A DNA stretch of 64,000 bases from Volutella citrinella (taxonomy: Eukaryota; Ascomycota; Sordariomycetes; Hypocreales; Nectriaceae). The stretch lies in contig JAWZSP010000009.1 in the NCBI GenBank assembly GCA_034401135.1, positions 1,488,001 through 1,552,000 of the forward strand, written 5' to 3'. Position 1 is the first letter of the stretch; each line of letters opens with the position of its first letter. Below the pieces are notes generated by a model, which saw nothing but the letters and a program-made list of their open reading frames with translations, searched no databases and was not told the DNA's origin. This document shows, in pieces, positions 21,133 through 34,440 of the stretch. The translations under genes were made by a program, and so were the position numbers.

Positions 21133-22038
21133 TTACTTGAAGAACTTGCGGATGGCCTCCACGACGTCGTCCGGCGCATGTTCCGGGACATAGTGCCCCG
21201 ACTGCACCGCGTAGCCGTCGACCTCGACCCCGGGCTCCGTCACGGCCCGCCAGTCCTTGAGCGCATCGAAGCACTTCTCAATCACACCCTGCTTGCCCCA
21301 GAGGACGAGCAGCGGACACTTGATGAACCGGCCCCCCTCTGCGTCCTTCCTCGCTTCATCCAGGTCCAGGGTTGCGGCGGCGCGGTAGTCCTGGCACATT
21401 GCGTGGACCGTGTCTGGACTCTCGAGGTTCTTGAGATATATCTCGAGGCAGGCGGGATCAAACAGCTCGAGCCCTTCCGCCTGCCTCTTGCCCATGAACA
21501 GCTCGCCCAGCTCCCGGGGCTTGGCGTTGATGAGCATCTCAGGGAGAGGCTCTGGCTGGATGAGGAAGAACCAGTGGAAGTACTTTGTGGCGAATGAAGC
21601 GTCCGTCTGGTCGTACATGGCCAGCGTGGGGCTGATGTCGAGCAGGATCGTCTTGCGAACGCGGTCGGGGAAGTCGACGCACAGCTTGTGCGCGACGCGG
21701 GCGCCCCGGTCGTGTGCGCAGACGAAGAAGGACTCACTGAAGCCGAGGGCGTCCATGACGGCGACGCAGTCGCGTGCCATGGCGCTCTTGGCGTACGCCT
21801 CGACGTCAGCGGGCTTGGACGACTCGCCGTAGCCGCGGATGTCGATTGCCACGACAGAGTAGGCGTCGAGGACCCTGGGGGCGACGCGGTGCCAGATGTG
21901 CCGCGTCTGGGGGAAGCCGTGCAGCAGCAGCAGGGGCGGCTTCGCAGATGCGACGCTCTTGGAGCCGTGGATGGTGATGCCGGGCTGGGTCTCGACGGAG
22001 AAGGGCTCGAAGCCGCTGAGGATGGTGGAGGCGTCCAT
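21133..22038 (-). CDS. Alpha/beta hydrolase, fluoroacetate/haloacetate dehalogenase-like
   Basis: Single exon of 301 residues with an HGFPQT oxyanion motif at residues 40-45. The nucleophile region is AHDRGARVAHK, with D110 followed by R111 and R114. The acid is probably D134, the general base H282 (SGHYVPEH), and H155-W156 and Y218 complete the set. In characterised fluoroacetate dehalogenases the corresponding residues form the Asp-His-Asp triad, the two Arg that hold the carboxylate, and the His/Trp/Tyr halide pocket. All are present at near-identical numbering. The reaction in that family is hydrolysis of a 2-haloacid via an ester intermediate, but close relatives are epoxide hydrolases or act on unknown esters. 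The substrate is therefore an inference. No signal peptide is seen, so it is probably cytosolic. It lies downstream of the polygalacturonase on the same strand. Confidence 0.85.
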   Translation of the reverse strand: MDASTILSGFEPFSVETQPGITIHGSKSVASAKPPLLLLHGFPQTRHIWHRVAPRVLDAYSVVAIDIRGYGESSKPADVEAYAKSAMARDCVAVMDALGFSESFFVCAHDRGARVAHKLCVDFPDRVRKTILLDISPTLAMYDQTDASFATKYFHWFFLIQPEPLPEMLINAKPRELGELFMGKRQAEGLELFDPACLEIYLKNLESPDTVHAMCQDYRAAATLDLDEARKDAEGGRFIKCPLLVLWGKQGVIEKCFDALKDWRAVTEPGVEVDGYAVQSGHYVPEHAPDDVVEAIRKFFK

Positions 22039-22537
22039 TGTGCCTACTGACGAGGAAACTTGTTGATGAGAGGAGTATGTGAGATGAGACCGGTACAGTT
22101 GTCCTGGGATTCTCGAGCTTTGCTGATTATTTATCTTGTGCTGACGCGGCAGCGATGACCTCGGCGCCGTTCGGCAATGAACCGATGACGAAGGGCGTGA
22201 GTGACGCTCAATCCGGTCTTAAGTTTTAGCGACTGTTCCCCGGTGTTAAGTTTAAGCGAGCGGCCCGCTACTCAATTTGAACACGATAAGAGACATGGGA
22301 GCAAAGCATCAATACGGGCCATGTTTTTATGATTCAGAGCTGTCCGGCTTGGGTTCTGTGTGTTCCGGTTGAGAGCGGGTGGCTGGTGTTTGCACTGAGA
22401 CGGGCAGCGGACGGGTGGTGATTCACGCGGCATGCAGCGCATTGCATTGCTGTCTAGGAGTAGCTAAATTTACAGCAGCCCTCTGTGGGCAGTGTCTAGG
22501 TATCCCCCTCAACCCCGAGATGACGCCATTATATAAT
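22039..22537. other. Intergenic spacer (hydrolase promoter)
   Basis: About 500 bp holding the hydrolase promoter and the polygalacturonase 3' region. A TATA-like GATAAATAATC on the minus strand lies near 22,123-22,135, about 90 bp before the hydrolase start. Confidence 0.5.
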
Positions 22538-24233
22538 TTATCCCTGAGAAGTGTCCCGGTCCTTGTTGGGGACGTCGACGCAAGTGACTCCAAGCAGGCT
22601 GCGGTCCAGGTTGTCGCACTCGTACACGGCCGGCTTGCCGCTGGGGACCTTGACGTTGATGTCCTTGAGCTGGATGTTGCTGCAGCGCTGCGGGTTTGTT
22701 AGCACAGTGGGCTTTTCTTCTCGCTTGTACACAGAACACTCACGTCGGCTGCGCTGCACACCAGGGTGCCGGCACGGGGGTCAAACTTCTTGGAGGTCGT
22801 ACCCCACATGTTCTTCATGTAGATGTCCGAGATGGTCAGGTTTGCCTGTTCTGCGTCAGCCATCAGGTCCTCCTCGCCGGATCGATCCTGCAAGACGTAC
22901 CGGGAACTCGTTGCACAGAGTCTGGTTCTTCTGGCCATAGCACTGGGTGATGGTGATGGCATTGTCGTTGTTCTCGTGGTAGAAGCGGTCAAAGGTGACG
23001 TTGCGCACGCGGCCGAGACCACCGCCGCCGTTGAGGTTGTCCTGGAAGTCCGTCTCCACGCCGGGCCACACCTTGATGCGGGCACCATCGCTGGCGTTGG
23101 ACATGGAGATGTTGTAGATTTGCAGGTCCTCGACAATGTCCACGATGCCCTTGTACTGGCCCAGCGAGCCGATGCTGATGCCGTGCGAGCCGTTGCAGAC
23201 CAGGTTCTGGATGACGACGTCTGTGCTGTTGGGCTTGAAGGACACGCAATCTAGTGCTAGTTAGTTTCAAATCAAATCTCGGGTCCAGGTGAATAGAGCG
23301 CACCGTCAGTGTTGTCAATGATTGAGTCCTGGATGACGACGCTCGAGGAGCGGTAGGTATCCCAGCCATCCGAGTTGGCCACCTTGGCGCCATGCTCGCT
23401 CTGAAATCGTCAGCTCCGTCTTATCCTCGTTGATCAGATGATACATACAGCAGCCTTGAGGTCCATGTCAGTGATCAGCACATTGGTGCTGTTGGCGATG
23501 ATGTTGAACCACTGGGAGAGTTAGCCTATCTATTTCGGGTTGTCAACCGTCAGTTGTGCGCGACATACGTTGGGAGAGTTGCGCATGCGCAGGTTGGACA
23601 TGGTGGCGCCCTTGGCTCCCTCGAAAGAAAACAGAATAGGTCGCATGAGCTAAATTGTCAGCCAAATTTGCATTCTTAGCAAGTTCAAGTCATAATGCGC
23701 CCTACAGTCTTGTTGACGGCGTACTCCTTCCAGTACGCCTCGCCATGGCCGTCGAGCAGCGACTTGGAATTCTTCAGATCGCCGTAAATGTTGATATCCT
23801 CGCCACCAAACTTCCAAAAGGCAGACATGTTCTGGAAGGGGAACTTGAAGCTGTTCTCGGCCCAGTAGTAGGGGTCCTCCTTGAAGTGGACCTCGCCGGT
23901 GATGACGACGTCAATGTGCTTGAGGAAAGTCAAGTCGAGGGGCGATCCAACGTTGTAGACCTTGTCGAGCACGACGGTGCCTCCGTTGTTGCACTTCCTG
24001 AAGGCCTTGAGGATGTTCTTGGCATCATTGACCGTCTTGCCCTTCTCGGGCTTGACGAAGCACTTCTTCTTGCCCCGGGGCGGCGAAACGGGGAGCGCGT
24101 TGGCGGGGTGGTAGGGCGCAGGCACCAAGCGCGGCCGGGGGGGGAGGACGGCATCGTCATCAGACGCCAGCACAGTCGAGGTTGACAGCACCGCGAAGAG
24201 GGCTACGAGCCGGACAAGCACGCGAGAGACCAT
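22538..24233 (-). CDS. Exopolygalacturonase (GH28), seven exons
   Basis: Proposed minus-strand exons are 24233-23706, 23649-23569, 23511-23449, 23400-23304, 23250-22901, 22845-22744 and 22687-22538, giving 456 residues. All introns are 48-57 nt. The signal peptide is [25 protein letters not shown]28 catalytic motifs are complete: NSDGWD (D235), the DD pair rebuilt across an intron (NTDDCVSF, D256-D257), GSHGISIG (H279) and RIK (R314, K316). [11 protein letters not shown] and [12 protein letters not shown] resemble fungal exo-acting polygalacturonases, which release galacturonate from the ends of pectin chains. Several N-glycosylation sequons occur. It is secreted, for plant cell-wall breakdown. 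A TATA-like element lies about 90 bp upstream of the start. Confidence 0.92.
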
Positions 24234-25750
24234 GGTGAGTTGCTAGCTGAACAATTGAGACCGGATGAGGCACTTGAGGTCGTGTCGTATCGTATGGTTG
24301 CCATTGAGCGCTGCCGAGCAATATATACTCATTGTCCTATCCATTGGCCAATCTCTCAACATGCCATTGACAATTATGCCTGACTCCATGGCCTCCAGGA
24401 AAGCCAGCATTCTCATACGTGGAATAACCCGTGCGGTGCTAGTAAAATACACCACTCTGCAAGCTGGGGTGATCGCCGGCTAGAAACTGGAGTCCCCAGA
24501 GCAGTTCGACGGCCGGGCCTTGCGGGCCTAGTATTTTGGCGGCGGATAAGGTTCCCCGCGGTGTCCTTCTCCACAGCCCCCCCGCACTTGCACCCCAAAC
24601 GTGGCGGTTATTTGGAGGAGCCGTTTGCCGTTTTAGCCGATTTGCCAAGTGCCAGACTGAAGAGTGAGTGCTCGAGTCGTGGCCCTCGTTGCGGCGCTCC
24701 AATGTGGAAGTTGCTCCGCCAAGCGCTCATTGGTGTAGCTTTTTGGGGGTGGGAATGGGATAGGGATAATTAGGCCCTGCCTGCATGTACGTAGTAGCAA
24801 TTTGCGAGCGCGGGGTTGGGGAAAAACGAACGGGCCGTCATTTCGCTCGTGCGTCTCTCCAACTAGCTCAGCCCATTATTTTCTGTTCTGTTCCTCGGCT
24901 GTCGACTATGTTGCATTGGTCAATGAACATGTGTGTGTGCTCCTGGTCGTCAGCTGCTGCGCGTTGGGCGTGGCTGGTGCACCGGGGAATTGGGGGCCGT
25001 CCACGCTGATTGCTTGGTCTGTGCAGCACGATCTTCAGCTTCATACAACAACAATTGCAGAGGGTGCATGAGTGTATAGACAGCACACCAACGGCATCTA
25101 CTGTGGCGTTCCGGGCTGGCGCGCGCGGGTGTCTGGCTGCAGCTCGTCGTCAGCTGGGCTGCTGCCCATGTCCATCCGCCAACAACCACCATGCCAATGC
25201 GCGACTTGCTCGGACCTGCTATAGGGTACAGATTCTCATATAGTCTTTTCATGTACTCTCGGCGAAATCGCACATCTCTTCGAGTCGTCATACAGGCAAC
25301 ACCGGCCTCGTATGCGCTGGACTATCGTACAACAGCCCTCAGCTACTCGGGCACACCCATTGCACCCCAAGAATGCAAATAAGCGCCCGCCCAGCAAAGC
25401 AATTCTGATTTGGTCAACTGGGCTGCATGTTGACACCGCGCCGCCGGCTTGGGCTGCATCTGGGTGGTCAGCGGTGGCTGATTTTCCCGCATTCAAATTG
25501 GTCGACACCCTTGATTTACGAGATGCACTGCGTGGTCTTGGCAGCAATTATAGAGTCGGGAATTAAGAGAGAATGCAGTACCGGTGTGCATCAGCCGCAT
25601 ACTCGAGCTGCCAGAGCCGGCTGGCCTTATAACCCGTCGAGGTCGGCTGGCAGGCCTTGAGCGATATCCGTATCATCAACTTCCGGATTTGTTTGGGGTC
25701 GAGCCGTTACAACGTGATCCGCAAAGAGCAATATCGTTTACACCATAGCT
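24234..25750. other. Intergenic region, divergent promoters
   Basis: About 1.5 kb between the divergent polygalacturonase and membrane-protein genes. Only short, feature-less open frames are visible. Confidence 0.5.
24321..24327 (-). promoter_or_regulatory. Putative TATA box of the exopolygalacturonase gene
   Basis: TATATAT on the minus strand, about 90 bp before the ATG at 24233. Distance and sequence fit a fungal core promoter. Not tested. Confidence 0.5.
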
Positions 25751-28044
25751 ATGCCGGGCTCGATAGACAAGTGGAAGACGGCGGCATCAGGGACGGAAAT
25801 CCCGCTTCTGTCCCGCGATGCGTCCACACCCTCCTCGGTCACGTCTCCCGACTTGTCAGCTCTCGGCTTCACTTCGCCGGCATCACCAACCTTTTTCAAT
25901 CGTCGAAGTGTCTTGACGGGATCTCAACACTACCAGCGTAGGCCGGTTCTCAACACCCAGGTCTCATACTTTCCGACACACAACCAAGAGCAGCCCGTGG
26001 GGACATCCTATAGTCAATGGACACCAGCTGCGGCAAGGCCACAAACCTGGGATCCTCCAGGGAGACCTCCAACGGTAACCTCGCGACTGACTCGATTGAT
26101 TTCAAGCAAATGGATCCAAGCTTGCAGCATGTGCTTGTTTTTCGTAACGGGCATCGCGTTCGCCATCGGCCATCACCTCTACTACAAGAACGCACACGGT
26201 CAGGACGCCAAGACCAGCTGAAGCTGCGACGGTATGGAACTCTTCTTGCGTTTCTCGCCAAGGCGGGCCTTGTCACGGCCGTCGCCCTTGCCTATCGCCA
26301 AAGGGTGTGGATGATTGTGCGCCGCAAGATGCTGAGCCTGGCGACGGTCGACTCCCTGTTCGCGGCCACGGAGGACCCAACGTCGCTTCTCAACTGGCAA
26401 GCCGTCAAGTCTGCAAAGTTCGCAATGTGCCTGGCGGCGTACATCTGGGCCACGCCTTTGATGGTGATCCTGACGACGGACACGCTGGTCGTCATGCCAA
26501 AGACGATACGACAGGATGACAACTGCACCTCGATCCGCACCCTCAACTTTACACACGAAGCGTCGATTGAATGGAGACAGCCCGTCTTCATCGAAAACCT
26601 GCCCAAACTCTCTGTATCAATATGGAACACCACATCCAAGACCAGTGATCTCAAGTCCCCCGACTTTGATTATTGGACAGACGGCAGCCAGCAGATGAAG
26701 GAAGTGGCCTCCCGCGCCATGTACCTGCAAGTGTTGCCCTCACGGCCCAACGCGAGCCAAGAAATCTGTTATCCCGGGTGGAACTGTTCCTACACCATCA
26801 GCTTTCAGGCACCTGGGTACAACTGCACTGAGGTTGCCTCTGGGAAGAAGCACGCTGCTCTGGAGCTCGATGGCATGATGCCACCCTTTACAACCGATGA
26901 CCTTGTGCCGCACGGCAACTTTACATACCTTGCCAACGCCATGGAAGGAGACTATGCCCGGCCACAGATGGACGTCGGAAAGGCGGGCGTTCCTAAAAAA
27001 GGGCCGCCTTACCCGGAGGCCCTGGGCGCTTTCAAGACAGAACCAGTCATCTGGATCGGCTACGCGGCGGTAGACGATCCCACCCAGCCACAACCCGGGA
27101 ACAGGAGTGATCCCAAGTGGTTCAGCGCATTCACGCCGACCATTTTCGGTTGCCAGCATCACAAGACGGACTACAAGGTGCAGTTTAACTTTTCAAACGA
27201 GATCCAGTCGTACACGGTGCTGGAGCGGAAGTTTGGCGACAAGGTCATTGACACTCGGTTTGAGCGCGGCAAGAAGGACGAACTTGACGGGACATGGGAC
27301 AACACGACTGCCGTCCCGAGAGAAAACCACGTCCTGGCGAAAGATGTCGGCAAGTACCGTCAGGTCGCAGCGTACCACTCACTGGGCAACTTCCTGCGGA
27401 GCCATCTGAACGGGACCATTGCCCTGCCCAACCACATCTCGGAGACCAAGGCCCTCGAGACGCGGCTGATTGACAAGCACAACTACCTGCCGGTCAAGAA
27501 CTTCCGAGACGAGGTCCAAGGGTTCTACCAGGACATCATCTTCGGCCTCATGTCGCGGCCGCAGTTTGCAGCAGTCTCGTGGGCGAGCGACCCGTCCATC
27601 TCGACGGGCGACGCCAAGGGCACCGCCGCCCACTTGTACCCGTGCACGCGTGAGCGCACGACCAACACGTACCTGTACCACCAGACGCAGCTGTGGCTCG
27701 TATACGCCGTGTCCATCAGCATCGCGCTCGTCGGCGTGGTGTCGGGCGCGCTGGCGATCCGCGAGGAGGGCGTCATGCGCGACACGCGCTTCTCGTCGAT
27801 TGTGGCGGCAACGCGGGCGCATAGCCTCAATAAAGTGCCCTGGAACGAAAAGCAGCACGTCCGCGGGCTCAAGGTCGGCTTTGGCGAGACGCCAGGCCAC
27901 GCGGGCGAGGCGACGCACGGCTTCGGGTTCGAGGGCGACGTGACGCAGCGCGCCGCCAGCGCCACCAGGACGATGCGGTCGCCGACGGTCCAGACGGGCG
28001 AGTGGGGGAGGACGGTCCGAGAGGGGCCAGACAGGAGGGTGTGA
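25751..28044 (+). CDS. Multi-pass membrane protein of unknown function with apparent one-base frameshift
   Basis: A first frame runs from the ATG at 25751 to a TGA at 26219-26221. A second, offset frame carries on from the same point to the stop at 28042-28044. Together they make about 764 residues of one protein. The first frame holds a Ser/Pro-rich N-terminus and a first membrane helix (MCLFFVTGIAFAIGHHLYY). The second holds two more (GTLLAFLAKAGLVTAVALAY; FAMCLAAYIWATPLMVIL), a roughly 400-residue glycosylation-rich ectodomain, and a last helix (LWLVYAVSISIALVGVVSGA). This architecture is that of a widespread fungal family of unknown function, sometimes given a misleading deformylase-like name. 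No intron restores frame without deleting half of the first helix. A missing base near 26,205-26,220 is the simplest reading: either an assembly error or a true mutation. Confidence 0.75.
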
Positions 28045-28936
28045 TGAGCGTTTCAGCGGCGACGAATGCCGCAGATGGGTTTCCGATGCGACGGTACTCG
28101 GGTTTTTCGCCTGCGAGGGCTTGTATGGCCCATTGTCTCATGATGGATGCGACGCTGGGCCATCTGCCGCATTGTTACGCTATTTCTGGGCACGTTTGAG
28201 GAGCCGGGGCTCGACGAGGGCCTCGCGGCTGTCTATCGTTGGGGCCATCTCGGCATAATGATCGGTAGACGAGGTGGAAAGGCATGCGCATTGAGGGCAG
28301 CAATTGTCTCCCACCATTCGCTAGACTGGGATGAAACGGCTGGCGAATCAAGGCTCAAAGCCACCCATGCCCGCTCTGATTAAGGAGCCAGCCAATCTCA
28401 GGCGTCGGCCACTGACCAGCGCAAGCCACATCAGCGCCGAGAGAAAGCTCCCTTGCGGCTCTTCATGCATCGCTTCTGCAACTCGCGATGCTGCAGAAGT
28501 TCCTTGGCCCGAGTCTCAACGGGGGAGGTCAGGAAACAAACTTGCAGCACTCCGGCAGATCTCTCAGGGTTCAGGGGATGCGCTGAGATCTGTGCCATGC
28601 CGGCTGCAGCGAATCGCGTCTGGGGATGGTCGCTCGTCCAGGCGTGTCCCCACTGAAGGCCACCGACGGCCCCCGGGGCAGCCTTCCAGATGGGGGATGT
28701 CGCTGTGATGCGATCGGCATTCGTCTGGACTTCGTCTGGTCTGGCTTGTGAGTGGTGCTCGGCGATGGTGTCTCTGATGGACGCTGAAACGAATGCATCG
28801 ACATCGATCTTGATCCGTGGTATAAATGCAGTCCTCCGCTCGACAGTGTTCTGTTCTCGACATCAATTCATCCATTTCATTACAGTTTCCCATCATCAGT
28901 CGAGTACTCAATTTCTTCTTCAATCAGTTATTCAAT
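28045..28936. other. Intergenic region upstream of the subtilase
   Basis: About 900 bp with no supportable gene. It includes the subtilase promoter. A TATA box lies at 28821-28827, and the leader from there to 28936 is T/C-rich. Confidence 0.55.
28821..28827 (+). promoter_or_regulatory. Putative TATA box of the subtilase gene
   Basis: TATAAAT, 116 bp before the ATG at 28937. It fits the consensus and leaves room for a leader of about 80 nt. Confidence 0.6.
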
Positions 28937-30265
<1,329 letters not shown>

Positions 30266-31291
30266 AGTTTTGTAGCTGTTAGAAGAAAGTCTGAGCATGG
30301 GTCTGGTTTCAGCGAATCACAAACCTTTATGAGACATGTCAGAGACGTCCGTTTTTAGAAAAAATCGCGGAGCAGTGTGAGATTTGACCCCTTGTTTCAT
30401 GTGGGCTATAGACGATTGTTATAAGTAATATCATTAAATGCGTTTATGACTTAGACCTTGCGATTGGTTCAATTGACTGGGTTTGATATTTTGCACTGGA
30501 TTTAAAACTCTGGAAATGCGTTTGATTGCGTGCACGGCGCATTTCTTACCTTGTGGCTACATGTAGTTATGCAGGCAGGGTCAGTTATGAAACACTCTGC
30601 AGATATCCTCACCGCCCTCGTGATATGCCACTTGCTGTGCTATTGTGTTGCACGATGCACGTGTATCACTTCGATTCGATATTCAATCCAACACAAGATG
30701 CTCATCGCTCACTGAGTATTATCTACTTGGACTGAGAGGGGACACATGAAATGACTCTGTTGCTGCAATGCCGGGGCATATAGCCAAGGCAAATCCTCAA
30801 CCAACCGATGTCGCAGCATGAATATCCTGTGAGACTGGGCTGACTAGGCCGAAGTGTGTCTTTCATCAGCCTGCACGGCAGATTGCAGAGCTGGTAAGGG
30901 TTCGAGCTGGAAACCCGAGGTAGAGAAGCTGGCTGTCTGTCAAGCCAAATCCGGTAATTGCCCAACAAGGTAATAAGCTAAAATTGTAACCATGGCAGCA
31001 ATACTACAGCGTGTATAGCAGTAATTATCGTGCGTTATGGTGAAGGCGGTGCGGGGATGCTTGTGGTTGGTCTCTTCATACTGCCGAGGCAGAGACACAA
31101 AAGCCACCGTCATGGCGTACCTGACAGACGCACCCCGAGGCAAAGCCATGTCGATCTTTAGGCCGTGAGATGCTATTTATTTCCTCCAGCCTCCGTTACC
31201 GCCTTAATCAACCAGCCAATCCGTCCCGTCGCGCATCTCTCCCTCACCACCAGACGGATCATCACCACAACACCACATCACCCACGTCAAC
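30266..31291. other. Intergenic region
   Basis: About 1 kb between the subtilase and the acyl-CoA dehydrogenase. The first 200 bp are AT-rich (3' region). No supportable gene. The stretch before 31292 is CA/CT-rich, as in a leader. Confidence 0.5.
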
Positions 31292-32863
31292 ATGTCGGAA
31301 GCCCAGCACCCTCTCTCCGAGCCGTCCTGGCTGCGCGACCTGCCATCGCCATACTACAACGAGTCGCACCGCCGCTTCCAGAAGGCGTGCCGCGAATTCC
31401 TCGACGAGAACCTCAACAAGCACGCCATGGAGTGGGAGACGCTCGAGGACGTGCCGCCGTCGCTGTTCCCCAACTTCGTCAAGGGCAACTTTGTCCTGCC
31501 TGCGCTGCCCTCGCCGCTGCCCGTCGCGTGGCTGAAGCGTTTGGGCGTCACTCACATGCCCGGCGGCGTCCCGGTCGAGGAGTGGGATGCCATCCACGGC
31601 ATGATCTACGCCGACGAGGTTTGTTCGCCCGGGCCCTGGACAGTCACAGGATGACTTGCTGAGCTGATGACAGATGAGCCGCGCCGGCGTCGCGGGCCCG
31701 TCGAGCGCCATCACGGCCGGCATGGCCTTTGGTGTCCCGCCGCTGCTGCGCTACGCCAACAAGGCCCTCCAAGAGCGCATGCTCCCGGATCTGCTGCTGG
31801 GGCGCAAGCGCACCTGCATTGCCATCACCGAGCCAGAGTAAGTCGCAGTTCCATCTGTATCTGCAGCTCTATCCGCAATCACGGTGCCGGACAGACTGAC
31901 ACATACCCACAGTGCCGGCTCCGATGTGGCCAATATCACGACCACGGCCGAGGTCAGCCAGTGCGGCAAGTTCTACATCATCAACGGCGCCAAGAAGTGG
32001 ATCACCAACGGCATGATGGCCGACTACGCCACCACCGCCGTGCGCACCGGGGCCCCCGGGTCCGGCCCCAAGGGTATCTCCATGGTCATGATCCCCATCA
32101 AGGACTACCCCGGCGTGTCCCGACGGCGCCTCAAGGTCGGTGGCCAGATCACGGCCGGCACCTCGTACATTGAGCTCGACGACGTCAAGATCCCGCGCGA
32201 GAACCTCATCGGCGTCGAGGGCCAGGGCATGAACTACATCATGAACAACTTCAACCACGAGCGCATGTTCATCTCCATCGGCGTTACCCGCCAGTCACGC
32301 GTCGCCCTGAGCGCCGCCTTTGCCTACGTCATGAAGCGTGAGGCCTTCGGCAAGGTATGTCCTAGATCCCCGACACCGTTTATACAGGATGACTGACCTC
32401 TACAGCCGCTCATCGAGCAGCCCGTCGTCCGCCACCGCCTCGCCCGGTGCGCCGCCATCCTCGAGTCGCAGCAGTCGTGGGTTGAGCTCTTCGCATACCA
32501 GCTGGCCAAGATGGGCAAGGAGGAGGCTGACAAGGAGCTGGGCGGCATGACGGCGCTGTGCAAGGCCAACGCTGGCATCGTGCTTGACGAGTGCGCCCGC
32601 TGCGCCGTCCTGCTGTTTGGTGGCAACGGCTTCACACGGACCGGGCAGGGCATGATTGCCGAGAGTGAGTGTCGACCGAGCCAGAGACTTTGATTACCAG
32701 TCAGCTAACGCTTGGGGGTACAGAAATCTACCGCGATGTTCCCGGAGCCCGAATCCCCGGCGGTAGCGAGGATGTCATGTTCGATCTGGCTATCCGCCAG
32801 CTGGTGAAGCTGTACCAGAAGAAGACGGCCGAGCTGTCTGCGTCCCGACAGAACCGACTGTGA
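31292..32863 (+). CDS. Acyl-CoA dehydrogenase, five exons
   Basis: Proposed exons are 31292-31618, 31674-31837, 31913-32354, 32406-32664 and 32724-32863, giving 443 residues. The family is FAD-dependent and introduces a double bond at the alpha-beta position of acyl-CoA thioesters. Family signatures are present: CIAITEPDAGSDVANI (rebuilt over an intron), FYIINGAKKWITNG, GVEGQGMNYIMNNFNHER, and RCAVLLFGGNGFTRTGQGM before AEKIYRDVPGARIPGGSEDV. At the position where medium-chain enzymes have the catalytic Glu (xxYEGT) this protein has Gly (IPGGS). In isovaleryl- and long-chain-type enzymes the base lies elsewhere, so it need not be inactive. No mitochondrial presequence or obvious C-terminal peroxisomal SKL is seen (the end is RQNRL). 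Substrate is unknown. Confidence 0.92.
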
Positions 32864-33632
32864 TAGAGTTGAGCAAGCTCTAGCTGAGGGTTGATGTGGT
32901 GAAGAATTTGATAGACTGTATCATGAATCAAAAATGTAATTACCACAATGTTGAAAATCATCCAAGCTCAAGGCAAATATGCAAATATGCAGGTCGTGGA
33001 GCTCAACTCTACTGCTCATCATGGAGCAGTGGATGAACCGGTCTAAATCTCAGGCTCCTTTCATTTGCTTCAAAGTTATTGCCCTCGCCAGTACCAAGGC
33101 ACTGGCACTTCGGCTCTCGCCTCTGGCTCTCAGCGCAGCCTTGGCGGCGAGGGGAATCTAGAGTTGAGGCCCACGCATTACAACCGGAGGGCGATGCCAA
33201 GATGGCAAGCAAAAACCGAGAATTCCCGTGGGCCATGCAGTCCACAGCGTTGGAATAGCCCATCGTCCATCATAATGGCAGAGGGGAAGCCAGGAAGCTT
33301 GTGATATTGGCCCTGATTCGTCAACAGGCAAGTATTGACAGATATCAGGATATTTCAATCACCGGCTCCAGGAGTATCTGAAGCGTCATAGAAAGGTATC
33401 CGTGTCTCGTCTGTTGGGACGCCTGTTGTTCAGGACTGGCGGCTATTTCGTCTGGGCGTGTGCGATGAGGCGGCTTGTTCAATGCTGCGGGAGCACATGG
33501 TCGGCGGCAGTGCCGAGGCTGGCGAGCGAGTACCGTGGCCGTGCTGCTCTCGAGGAGCTTTCCAGTGCCATCGCCACTCTTTTAAATAGCGATTTCTGCT
33601 CGTTATATTCCACGCCGTGGAGAGTTGACGTT

Positions 33633-33676
33633 TGAGCTTGCTAGCCTCTCTGAGCTTGCTAGCCTCTCTGAGCTTG
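33633..33676. repeat. 18-bp tandem repeat, about 2.4 copies
   Basis: Perfect copies of TGAGCTTGCTAGCCTCTC in noncoding DNA. Confidence 0.85.
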
Positions 33677-34440
33677 TTACCCGTGATGCTTGTCTCGTCC
33701 CAGGATGGTGCTGGTATGCGTGCCGCTGGTTTAAGCCGTTTCGGGACGTTGGCGCTCATGAGGGCGCGATTCCTGATCGGGTAAAAATCCCAGCAACGGC
33801 ACCAGCACCAGCACCAGCACCAAAGAGTGGCTGGTGGGCTTGCTTCGGGAATCGGTAATCGGAATCCAGGCCGGCACGCCCTCGGAAAACAGTTCCGTGT
33901 AGGCTTTCCTATCTGGGCAATTGAGAAGCGACGCTCAGCTACAAGGTCGGGCTTTGCAACTGAGTGAATGCTGGGCCGAGTCTCTCAATTGAGCCGTGCA
34001 GGGTCAGGCAGGTGGGTGACAACCCGAGAGGCACGGCCTCGATTAAAAATGAAAGCATTGAGGGCGCAAGTCCGCGGATCCTTCTTGCGGGGGATGGTCG
34101 ATGCGTCATCATCACCAGCGAGTCGCAATGATGCTGGATGACCAATGCCGGTTGATGGAGGCATTGACTGATGATTCCATCATCCCCATGCTTGGCACTA
34201 ACCCCAGCCCCTGTCGCACAGTCGCAGCCAGCGAGGATTGACGACGAGGACTGCTGCTGGCGGTGTCACAGTGTCACTAGCGGCATCTCCAGCTTGCTGT
34301 ACAGGGAAATATTACAGAGAAAGCAAGCGGGCGGCAGGAGTCAGTCGCCCCACTCTGCGGGTGCATTAGCAGGCCTGACACATCTGGGATGGGGCGCTGA
34401 GGAATCTTGAGCCTGGAGCGTGTGGCCTCCATGTGGTCTG

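Noticed and set aside
26144..26217. Candidate 74-nt intron that would restore the frame of the membrane protein at 25751
   Set aside because: It has a weak GTAACG donor, no good branch site, and would delete the second half of an evident membrane helix. A single missing base is simpler.
30895..30925. GGTTCGAGCTGGAAACCC, resembling a tRNA T-arm
   Set aside because: The loop sequence is wrong for a T-arm, and I could not find matching anticodon, D and acceptor stems around it.
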